From Monocercomonoides exilis (Eukaryota > Preaxostyla > Oxymonadida > Polymastigidae), in assembly GCA_001643675.2 (NCBI GenBank), contig LSRY02000031.1, positions 374,501 through 438,500 of the forward strand: a DNA stretch of 64,000 nucleotides. Direction: 5' to 3'. The notes under the pieces are model-generated. The model was not told the origin of the DNA. It ran no database searches and saw nothing but the letters and a program-made list of their open reading frames with translations. This document shows, piece by piece, positions 1-10,139 of this stretch. The stretch's first letter is position 1. Every line of letters starts with the position of its first letter. A program made the translations under genes and the position numbers.

Positions 1-595
1 AGAGATAACATGTAAAGAAAATGAAAATGAAGCAGTATCAGAAGAAAACGAGAGTTTCTCATTGATTAGAAGAGATTCTCTGAAGAAAACGAAGAATAAA
101 GAAGAAAATAGAATGCATTTCCGAAAGCTCCATCGTAATCAATGAAGACGAGCAAAGAGAGAAGAGACACAAACAGAGAGAAAAATAGAGGTTGATACGA
201 AAGTATTACCAGGCATTTAAGCCTCAACGTGATTCTGTTGTGAATGAAATGCTTTTGATGGTCAGACAAAACCTGCTGCTTTCTCCTGCGCGGATTGACG
301 ATCAATAAAAAGACCTGGAATTAATGTGAGTGCTTCGAAAATGAGGGAGATGGCTTCGAAGACGGGAAAGAAGAGAAAGAAGGGAATCATTCTTTGAATG
401 AAAATGGAAACAAGGAAAAAGTTGAATGAGATAAAGATGATGGAAAAGATGAGGAAAAGAAGTGATTTTGGAGAATTTAATGAACAACCCCAAAGCAGTT
501 GTTTCAAAAGCAAATATAATCAAACGGAAGTAAAAAAGAGTGCAAACGCCAAAGAATAAATAAAAAACGGCAGAAAAGACGAAATACATTCCAAT
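1..595. other. Purine-rich stretch without an intact gene
   Basis: No convincing gene. The + strand is A/G-rich and has one open stretch near the left edge (about 20-150) rich in Glu, Asn and Lys that ends at a stop. It could be the 3' tail of a decayed gene. Open frames on the - strand here are hydrophobic reflections of the purine bias and are not called. Confidence 0.4.
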
Positions 596-1753
596 GAGCC
601 AAATCCCGAGCCTCTTTCATCGCAAAAGCAGCAAAAACAACTCCCTCTCCCCCACCTTCACCTTCTCCTCAACATATACAATCCTCTTCAGAACGAGGCG
701 CCTTTGGAACGATACACTTTACGCGAGGGAAGCGAATGGACGGTGGATGAAGAGGAGTCGGAGGGAGAGCGTTGATTGCGAACAGCCAAAAGATGAAGAT
801 AGAGATTGGTGCTAAAGGTGCACTAACGATATCGCTGTCACATGTTGTTGGAGAAGGAGGGGCGACGTTGTGTGTGATGGGGGTGAAGGATTTGGACAAA
901 GAAGTGACAAAGGCGATGCCAGATGAGTTTCAGGATGAGAAAGGGAAAGTGGACGATGAAGAAGCGAAAATCACGTTTAATTCATTGGAATCAGATGTTC
1001 AGAGAGAAAAACTGCTTCGGATGACGAAGCTTCAGGAAATACAGAAGAAGAAGAAAGAAGAAGAAGAGAAAAAGAAGAGGCGAAAGACCAAAGAAGAAAA
1101 AGACAAGAATCTGTTTAGCAGTATCCAAGGAATACTACAACCACACCTTGAGGCAGGCACGCCGACCAACCAGAAAGAGTACAAAATGGCCAGCGAGGCG
1201 CAGCAAGAGGCGAAAGAAAGCCATCCGCCAAGTTTGACAAGAGAGCGGAAATTGGACTGCATGCTGAATGATTTAGCTAATTCTGACCTGGAAGATTTGA
1301 GCGATGAACTGGATGTGCCCTGCAGATATGTGCGAATCAAAAGTGAGGAAAATGGACAATTTTTGTGGAAGATGCAAAAAGAACCTGTGTGTATGCAGCA
1401 GTCGACGCGAGGCAGACGAGAGAGTGGTTGGATCTGATGAGTGCGCTGAAGAGTGGGCTGAGGCAGAACAGGGCGGAGCTGCGAAAAGGAAGGGGGATGA
1501 AGTGGAGGGGATGGTGGCCGTACAAAGAGGAAGCAGAAGTGACACACAGAAAGGGAAGGAAAGGAGCAGGGAAAGGATCGCCTCTGCTGTTTCAGAAGGA
1601 GAAAGGGATAAGAACATTCAGTCAGAGCAGTGTGCCTGGGAGAAGAGATGCGCTATCGTTCTCAAAGTTGGAACCTTTCTTCACCTCGCAGAATTTAATG
1701 GCGATGGATCTGATGCAGAAATATTCTGCACTCAATTTGGTTGCGCCTTTTGA
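596..1753 (+). pseudogene. Frameshifted pseudogene with coiled-coil and Cys-rich segment
   Basis: Coding-like sequence runs through at least two frames. The first stretch (about 596-772) ends with the reading EGSEWTVDEEESEGER and then a stop. The text resumes one base out of phase as LIANSQKMKIEIGAKGAL and stays open to about 1310. That part includes a Lys/Glu-rich coil (about 1024-1110) and a conserved-looking segment around AMPDEFQDEKGKVDDEEAK. Near 1310 sense moves to another frame, which gives a Cys-rich stretch, CPADMCESK followed by FCGRCKKNLCVC, that could be a zinc ribbon. No single frame covers the gene and no start is clear. I do not recognise the family with certainty. Frameshift pseudogene is the simplest reading. 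An intron is unlikely because the breaks lack splice consensus. Confidence 0.55.
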
Positions 1754-2585
1754 TTCAACTGCAGAATTTGACGCAAATTCAAACATTGCTCTTCATCCTC
1801 TTTCTCACTGCACTTCTTCACTTGTCATTCGTCCTTGTTTATGAACATCCAACTTCAATTTTCTCCTTCTTTCAGAATCTCTTCATCTCTCTTCCTTTTA
1901 TCTCAAGCTGTACATCCATCTTCTGCTAATTCTACTTCTCCTGGCTCACTTTTTCCGCTATCTCTGCTAGCGTCAACTTCGTCTCCTTCTTTTTTATTCA
2001 ACTTTCGTCGAGTTCAGTGCCAGACCTCATCTTTCGTTGCAACTTGGAAAGAAACAAAGAAATACTTATTCTCGATGATTCATCAGCTTAAGTTATATGT
2101 CAACTGAAACGATTCTCCACAAAGCAAAGAAAAGTCTGCAAGTTATCAACAACTGAATCAATTCTGACTTTTTCATTTGGAGGCTGAAGCATTCGAAGTG
2201 AAAAGGAAAGTACGATGAGGCTAGGTTCCAAAAATATCCATTGGGAGATTTCACAACGACAAAACATCGGTGAATTGCAGGAAATGAAAAGGAAAGGGAG
2301 AGCAATTTTGAGGAAAAGTCATGTTTGAAGGGAAGTCATATGAGATTCTGGTACTAATTGGATGCAAGCAAGTTGAAATCGGAAAGGTGAAGAAAATATA
2401 AACTGAAGAAAATTGCCTGATATATATGAATATATTTCTTTTGAAGATACGACAGCAATGAATCTTTTTTCATGAGCTTAATTTGTAGTTGATGGAGAAG
2501 AAAAATTAGATGAGGTAATGACGAAGAAATATTTTTGTTTTGTTGATATTATGGATTTCTGAAAAAAATAATGATGATATATACG
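1754..2585. other. No gene seen
   Basis: AT-rich sequence with short open frames only. The region 1800-2100 is C/T-rich and may be the decayed 3' part of the preceding pseudogene. No RNA gene or repeat was recognised. Confidence 0.4.
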
Positions 2586-2930
2586 TCAGTTGAAAAAGCT
2601 ATGAAAGTTCATGAATTTTTCTATGAAATGGAAAATGGTGAAAATGAGAAAATGAAGGAAAGGAAAGAACGTAAGAAAAAGTTTATCATTTCCTGTTATT
2701 TTTATATCAACTGCGCTGAAGGTGAGTGTTTGAAGAGGAACAAATGTTGAGGTGAGGAGGGTGAGGGAGGCGTCTTGAAGGAGGGAAATGAAGCCATTTA
2801 GGGCATACTCGATGGTGGCGCATGGAGTATGTTTAGGTATGCCACAGGCATAAGCATCAGTTCCATTGCTGGAAACGATTTTGTTCTCTGCTATGAGAGT
2901 GAGACAGCTGTTAGACTTCGCTTTATCCAA
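2586..2930 (-). pseudogene. Relic of a beta-helix surface-protein gene
   Basis: A 114-codon open frame on the - strand. It includes the segment VSSNGTDAYACGIPKHTPC followed by ATIEYALNG. This matches the module boundary seen four times in the large receptor at 25788-33515, where a Cys-Gly is followed about six residues later by Cys-x-Ser-(Ile/Val/Leu). The beta-helix repeats that should surround it are missing on both sides, and the frame ends in a low-complexity hydrophobic tail. This is a fragment of a family member in the opposite orientation to the intact gene. Confidence 0.6.
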
Positions 2931-4206
2931 TGGTTCACGATTTCGTAAAACGTTTGATGAATTCGATGAAACGAATAAAATGAATGGAAATTTGTTGGCA
3001 TAATAAAGGAAAGGGAAAAAATAGAAAAATGACTATTATTGAAAAATTGGTTTCAATAGTATTGTTTTCTTATCTTCTTTTATGTTCTTCTTTATAAACT
3101 TTCTCTTTGCAATGTTGTATTTTGATGATTATGAATTTGCAATTTTTTCTTTTGAAGTTTTATTTATTTATTTTAGGTTAATTTTTTTTTCACTTGATCA
3201 AAAAAAAATCTTTTTCACCTAAAGTGTAAAAAAGGTATGTTTTTTTACTATAACAATAAAACAAATATATATTACAGAAATAGAAGTTAAATGCTTAAAA
3301 TTGATCTGAAAACTCTTTGATCATCAAATACCACAATAGATTTTATTTTTTCGATTTTTGATCTTTTTTTATGATATCAAAAAAAATCACCCATATTTAC
3401 ATTTTTATTTCAGTTCAAACATTTGCTTTTGAAATGGTTTTCATGAAATTTGTCAAAAAAATATTAAATCTCTATTCAATGACAAACAACCTTTGAAAAA
3501 TCAACATCCCGAAAAAAGTTATGATTTCAAAAATAATCACCCATATATGCACTATTGATATTTAAAATCGAAAATTTTTGAGAAATTCTTTTTGTTGAAA
3601 AGAACAACATCTTTAAAACAGTTTCATTTATTCATTGAAGTCCGATGAGAAAATATTTCACTCAGAAATTTGAAAATAACAAATGTCAGAAAAAGTTTAA
3701 ATAATTCACACAATGTTAAAAGATGTTCAATCATTATTTTTTTCTTTATCTTTCTTGCATGCATTTCCGAATGAAAAGAAGTTCGTTTTTTGTTAAATAT
3801 AAAAATAAATTTTCATTAAAGATAAATATGTTCCATTTGGAAATGCATTTTTTTTCATTAATTGCTTGAAGAGAGAAAATTTGAAGGTGAAATTTGTTTT
3901 TCAAAAGATAAATTAAGAATATATTTATTTCGAACTCATTCCTCTTCAAAAAACACATTATCTCCATTATTATATATTTTTATTTATATTTCGAATTTTA
4001 AAAAAAGCTGTTGTAAAAGAAACAACCATTCAAAGGTTATTATTTTTGACACACAAAATTTCTCCAAACCCATAAAATTTTCATAAAGTTCTATCTTTCA
4101 TCAGAAATTTTCTGTTACAGAAAAGTTTGCAAAACAATTTTGCGTTTTGATGTTCTCACGTATTTTTCATATTATTATTTTAAAGTTATCTTATAAAACA
4201 CAGGAG
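2931..4206. other. AT-rich intergenic DNA with a dispersed repeat
   Basis: No gene is supported. The part from about 3225 to 3640 belongs to a dispersed repeat family listed separately. The last 200 bases are the 5' flank of the PH-domain gene. A possible splice acceptor (ACACAG) sits just before the chosen start, so an upstream exon in this stretch cannot be excluded. Confidence 0.5.
3225..3640 (+). repeat. Dispersed repeat, copy 1
   Basis: This AT-rich stretch resembles, in reverse complement, 38900-39290. Both share AATATATATNACAGAAATA-like and CTCTTTGATCA motifs, the string TTTTTATGATATCAAAAAA and then TCACCCATAT. A second block (CCGAAAAAAGTTATGATTTC then AAAAATAATCACCCATATAT) recurs around 44375-44425. 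It has no coding capacity. It is probably a decayed non-autonomous mobile element, but no ends were defined. Confidence 0.6.
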
Positions 4207-7200
4207 ATGTCACTTGAAAATCTGCTTGAAAAGCGGAGCTTGCTTATTGGATCTCGCGTTGGAAATTTGATGAAAGAATGCCTCAAAAAAGGAACTTTAA
4301 AGAAAGATGAAGGAGGAATATTTAAATCACGTTCGCAACGTGTTATGCTGACTACACATTTTCTTTTATATACAAGCGCAAATGAAGAAGGAGGGACGAT
4401 TGAAGATGCAATTCTTTTAAGAGATTGCATAATGAAGCCGCAACCAGTTAAAGATTTAAATGGAAAAGAATTTGGAATCGAATTTCGAACACCTCATCAC
4501 GGAAAGAAAAAATCGCCTGGACCAGGGCAATTTAAACTTATTTGTTCAAATATAGATGAGCGCGGTGAATGGATGGGCGTTATTAGCGATATGATACAAC
4601 TTCAAACGGTTTGAAAAACATTCAAGTTACAATTTAATTATTTAATGTTGTCGTATTTCCTGCAATTCTACAGATTCCTTCATCAGATTCTCAACCATCC
4701 TCACAAAAGTTGACTCCAGTGCCTCCTCCAGTACTCAGCGAAGATAACCCACAGCCGTCTTTTCAATCTGTATCACCATCACCATTTCCTTCTTCTTCCC
4801 CTTCCCATTCCCCTTCTGCATCTCCTTCGCCATCTCCAAAGTTATCTTCATCCCGCTTCTCACGCACTCAATCTCCGAATTTTTCTTCAACAAGTTCTCC
4901 TTCTTCTTTTCCTCGTGTTTCGTCTCCTGACCAGTCGAAGATGCACTCTTCAGCAGCTTTCACTCTGAGTTCTGCAAACACAAGCACAGATTCTTCAGAA
5001 AGGAAAGAAGAAAAAGAAAAGGAAGAAAAAGAAGAAAAAGAAAACAATGAGAAAGATGAAACAAAAGTTGAAATTGCAGAACACTCATCAGAGCAGCTTA
5101 GTGAAGCATTCACTTCTTCTAATGCTCCAATTGCACCTGAGCCAGTTATTGCTTCTTCTGCTTCTGCTTCTCCTTCCTCATCACCTTCTCCTTCTCCTTC
5201 TCCTTCTCCTTCTCCATCAATTTCATCTTCTCCTTCGATTTCTCTCATCAAAGTTGAACAACCACAAATTGATTCAACATTACTTGATGCACCTTCTTCT
5301 TCTTCTTTTTCTTCTCTTCCTGAATCATCCGAACAGGAAACATTGCAATCAATTCCATCTTCGACTCAACCAAGCAATATTTCTTCTCCTTCTCCTCCAT
5401 CTTCATCTTCGTCTTCGTCTTCTCCTTCACATTCCCCTTCTTCTTCTCGCTCTTATTCTGTTTCATCTCTATCATCTTCATCATCATTACCACAATCATC
5501 ATCTTCTTCTTCTTCAGATTCTTCTTCTTCTTCTTCTTCTCTTCCCAATGCCCCATCCACATCTTCATCTGAAACACAACAAAATGAATGTCCTTCTTCC
5601 GAATCTATCAAAGACACAGCAGAAGAATCAAGTTTAGCTTCTCCTTCTCCTTCTCCTTCTTCCCCTTCCCCTTCCTCTTCCCCTTCATCATCTTCTTCTC
5701 CTTCATCTTCATCATCTCCTTCTCCTTATTTCACTCCTCCTCCTCTCAATCCAGAAGATGCTTCTTCTTCTTCTTCTTCTTCTGCTTCTGCTTCTTCTTC
5801 CATTTCCCTTTCTTCTCTTCCTCTTCCTCCCTCTCTTCCACCTATTCAATCATCATTGCCTTCCTCTTCCTCTTCTTCTCTCCCTCTTCCTCCACCTGCT
5901 TCTGTAGCATCATCATCATCATCCTCCTCCTCTTCTTCTTCCTCTTCTTCTTCTTCTCCTTCTTCCATTCAATCAACAAATGCTCTTTCTCTTCCTCCTC
6001 CTTTCCCTCTTCCTCTTCCAATTCCTGTTTCTGTTCAGAATTCTTCTTCTTCTCTTTCTTCTTCTTCTCTTTCTTCTTCTTCTCTTTCTTCTTCTTCTCT
6101 TTCTTCTTTTTCTTCCTCTTCTTCTTCCTCTTCTTCTTCTTCTTCCTCCTCTTCTTCTTCACATCATCATCCTCTTTCTCATTCTCTTCTGTCTGAAGAT
6201 GTGGATAAAGAAGAAGAAGAAGAAGAATCGCAAAATAAAAGAAATTTGACAGAAAGAAAAGGAAAGGAAGAGAAAGAGAAAGAAGAGAAAGAAGAAGAAG
6301 ATGAATTCGATGATGATACAGATGAAGAAGAAGAAGAAGATGATGACGATGATGAATTTGATGATGATAATGTGAAAGAAGAGGAAGAAGAAGAGAAAAA
6401 GGAAAAGAAGGAAGAAGAAGAAGAAGAAGAAGAAGGAAAAGGAGAAGAGAAAGAGAGGAAGGAAATAAAAGAATTGGAAGATGATGAAAAGAAGAAGAAA
6501 AAGGACGAAGATGAAGCAAAGGAAGAAGAAGTTGGAGAGGAGAAAGAAAAGAAACTGAAAGACGATGACGATGATGATGACGAAGAAGGGAAAGAGAAAG
6601 AAGAAGAGAAAGAAGAAGAAAAACCAGAATCAATTAAAGATGAAGGTGAAGAAGAAGAAAAAGAGCAAAAAGAAGAAAAGAAAGAAAAAATTGAGAAAGA
6701 AGAAACAGAAGATGATATAGAAGAAGAAGAAGATGAAGATGATGATGATGAATTCTTCAAAGAAGAACAAAACACAAATGTTAACGCAACAGCTCTTCCT
6801 CTTCCTCTTCCATTCATTTCGTCATCTTCATCATCATCATCATCTGCTTCTTCTGCTTCTTCTTCTCTCCCTCTTCCCCCTCCTTCTTCTCCTTCCTCCT
6901 CTTCTTCTCTTCCTCTTCCCCCTCCTTCCTCTTCCTCTTCCTCTTCCTCTTCCTCTTCATCATCATCATCTTCTTCTTTCTCTTCTTCTCTTCCTCTTCC
7001 TCCTCCATTGTCATCGTCTTCTTCTCTTCCTCTTCCAATTTCTGATTCTTTGAAGAATACAACGCTTTCTTTATTGTCTTCTGGAATAGAGAAAGATGAA
7101 GGAGAGAAAGACAAAGACAAAGAGAAAGAGAAAGAGAAAGAGAAAGAGAAAGAGAAGAAGGAAGAAGAAGAAGAAGACGAATTCGATGAAAATGATGATG

Positions 7201-9797
7201 AGGAGGAAGAATCAATGGATGACGATGAATTTAAAGAGGAGGAAGAAGAAGAGGGAGAAGAGGAGAAAGAGAAAGAGAACGAGAAAGAGAAAGAGAAAGA
7301 GGAAAAAAAAGAGAAGAAGGAAGAGAAGAAGGAAGAAGAAGTTGGATTTGATGATGAAAACGAGAAGGAAGAAGAAGAAGAAGACAAAAAGGAAAGTGAG
7401 CAATCAATGAATGACTTCCAAAAGGAAGATGAAGAAGAGGAAGAAGAAGATGGAAACAAAGAGATAAAGGAGAAAGAGAAAGAGAAAGAGAATGAAGAAG
7501 AAGAAAAGGAAAGGAAAGAAGAAAAAGGAAAAGAAAAAGAGAAAGAAGAAAATATCCTTCCAGAACTAACATCGTTACCTCTTCCTTCATTGGATATCCC
7601 ATCAATATCATCATCATCATCATCATCTTCTTCTTCCTCTTCCTCCTCTTCCTCCTCTTCCTCTTCCTCTTCAGACAGCATTATTCTTCCTCCTCCTCTT
7701 CCTCAGCCAGATATTGACATTCTCCCTCCAATAGATTCAATACAAAATTCTTCTTCTTCTTCTCTTTCTTCTTCTCTTTCTTCTTCTTCTTCTTCTTCAG
7801 AAAATGATGTTGATGTTTCTTCCAGTCAAATTTCGTCTCTTCCTTTGGAGTTAAACAAAACTCTTCATCCTCTTCCTTCTCTCCCTTCCCTTCCTTCTCT
7901 TCCTTCTGTTTCTTCTCTTCCTCTTCCTTCTCCTTCTCTTCCTTCTTCCTCTTCTTCTTCTTCATTGCTGCCTTCTTCCTCTTCTTCCTCTCTTCTTCCT
8001 CTTCCTTCTCCTTCTCCTGGCTTCGAAAGTGAAGATGAATCAGAATCTTCTCAAAACACTCCTCTTCCTTCTCCTCCTCATGTTTCTCTTAGCCATCTTT
8101 CTCTTTCTCTTTCTTCTTCTCTTTCTTCTTCTTCTTCTTCTTCAGATGAAATTAAACTTATTCCTCTTCCAACTTTTGATGAATTGCGAATGGATGGTTT
8201 GACTGATCCTTCAAATGAAATGATATCAACTTCTAATAGAATATCTTCTTCTCCTCTTTCTTCTTCCTCTTCTTCCTCCTCCTCTTCTCTTTCTTCTTCT
8301 TCTTCTTCTTCATTAAATGTTGAATCTATGCTTCCTTCTCTTCCTTTGCCTGAAATAAAATTGAATGAAAAAGAAGATGCAAAAGAAGAAAATGAAGAAT
8401 TAGTTCCTCCTCCTCCTCTTCCAATCGAAAATTCTTCTTCTTCCTCTTCCTCTTCCTCTTCTTCTTCTTCTTCTTCTTCTTCCTCCTCCTCCTCCTCTTC
8501 TTCTTCTTCCTCCTCCTCCTCTTCTTCTTCCTCCTCCTCCTCTTCTTCTTTATCTTCTTCTCTTCCTTCTCTCCCTTCTCTCCCTTCTTCTTCTTCTCTT
8601 CCTCTTCCTCTTCCAGATGATTCAAATATTCCTCCTCTTCCTCCTTCTCTTCCATTGCCTCAACCAGATATTGATATTCTTCCTCCAATTGACATTAGCA
8701 TGACCTCTTCTTCTTCTTCTTCTTCTTCTTCCTCTTCTCCTTCTTCTTCTATTTCTTCTTCTTCTTCTCTTCCTCTTCCCATTCCTGATGAGTTAAACAT
8801 GAATATTGAACAAACATCTTCTTCTTCTTCTTCTTCTCTTCCTTCTTCTTCTCTTCCTTCTTCTTCTCTTCCTTCTTCTCTTCCTCTTCCTGATCCTTCC
8901 TCTATTCTGCCTTCAATTGAATCTTTGCCCGATCCTTCTTCCATTCTTCTTCCAAATGATATTTCAAATACTCTTCCCCTTCCTTCTTCTCTTCCTTCTT
9001 CTTCTTCTTCTTCTCTTCCTCTTCCTGACGAAGAAATGATTTCTTCTTCTTCTTCTTCTTCGTCGTCGTCTTCTTCTGTCATGTTGAATGCTGTTAATGA
9101 AAATTCATCTTCTTCTCCTTCTCCGTCTTCTTCTCTTCCTCTTCCTCTTCCTGATGAATTAAACATGTTACCATCATCATCATCATCATCTTCTTCTTCT
9201 TCTTCTACTCTTCCTGATCCTTCTTCTCTTCTCTCTCTTCCTCTTCCAGATGAAACTTTGCAATCTTCCTCATCTTCTTCTTCTCCTTCTCTTCCTCTTC
9301 CCATTCCTGATGAAACATTGATGATTGATGCAACTTCATCATCATCATCATCATCATCATCTTCTTCCTCTTCTTCTCTTTCTTCTCTTCCTGATCCTTC
9401 TTCCATTCTCTCTTTAGACAATGAAAACTCTTCTTCTTCTCTTCCTTCTTCTTCTCTTTCTTCTTCTTCTCTTTCTTCTTCTCTTCCTCTTCCTCTTCCC
9501 AATGCAGATAACATTGCCATCACTCAACAACTTTCCATTGACCAATCAACTCCTCTTCTCAATCCTCTTCCTCTTCCTCTTCCAAAACCTTCTTCTTCTT
9601 CTTCTTCTTTGCCTTCTTCTTCCTCTCTTCCTCTTCCTCTTCCAGATGAGCTTTCTCCATTACCTTTACCTTCTCAACTGGACAATTTCAATGTTTCTGC
9701 TGATTCTGTTAATCTTCCTTCTCTTTCTTCTCTTTCTGATCTTCCTGATCCATCTGTAATGTTGTCTGATCTCCCTGATCCTTCTAACTTGAGTTAA
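4207..9797 (+). CDS. PH-domain protein with giant Ser/Pro and Glu/Lys low-complexity tail
   Basis: Two exons, 4207-4608 and 4674-9797, joined across a 65-bp intron (donor ACG|GTTTGA, acceptor CTACAG|ATT, phase 0), giving 1841 aa. Exon 1 reads as a pleckstrin-homology domain (about residues 25-134): KKGTLKK opening strand, GGIFKSRSQRVMLTTHFLLY core strands, and the closing helix GEWMGVISDMI with the family's invariant Trp. PH domains bind phosphoinositides or protein partners at membranes; here that is inferred. The rest is low complexity: poly-Ser runs encoded by TCN, LPLPLPDE-type repeats, and two long Glu/Lys/Asp blocks (about residues 644-834 and 938-1097). An in-frame ATG at 4150 would add a hydrophobic leader. 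I chose 4207 because PH proteins are cytosolic and an acceptor-like CAG precedes it. The target and role are unknown. Confidence 0.8.
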
Positions 9798-10139
9798 ATG
9801 AGCTTTTCGAGTGTAATTTATTTAAATTTGCATGAAAATTTTAATATTTTATTAATATTTTCATTATTTAATGAGTTAATGATACATTTTGTGCTGTTTG
9901 TTTTTATTTTTGATTTTTTTTTCTTTTTCTTTTCTATTCGAATATTGTTTTGGAATTTATCCGCTCTCGATCTCCATTTTCGATACCAAAATGAATTTTA
10001 ATTTGCGGATTTCGCTTCTTTGCTTTTTTTTTGTACAAATAACAAAATTTTGCCAACCATAACTCATTTTAATTCCTGTTCTTAATTTTTATTTATTTTT
10101 CTTTTTTTCTTTATCTTGAGGTTCATTCTTCTTAAAACA
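9798..10139. other. Intergenic spacer between two large + strand genes
   Basis: 342 bases, strongly T-rich on the + strand. It presumably contains the 3' end of the PH-domain gene and the promoter of the next gene. No specific element was recognised. Confidence 0.5.

Noticed and set aside
66-589. Hydrophobic - strand ORFs suggesting membrane proteins
   Set aside because: They are complements of a purine-rich strand (Phe/Leu/Ser bias), lack consistent starts and overlap each other in different frames.
6179-7681. 500 aa antisense ORF rich in Ser and Glu
   Set aside because: It is the exact mirror of GAA/TCT repeats in the PH-domain gene; GAR runs read TCN-like Ser and TCT runs read Glu-like on the other strand. 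No non-repetitive protein segment.
8660-9523. 287 aa antisense Gly/Arg/Glu ORF
   Set aside because: Reflection of LPLPLPD and poly-Ser coding on the + strand; same reason for other long antisense frames inside 10.7-20.4 kb and 56-63 kb.
5200-9800. Collagen-like or CRISPR-like regular repeat array
   Set aside because: Repeats are simple trinucleotides of variable length without spacers; CRISPR is also not expected in a eukaryotic nuclear contig.
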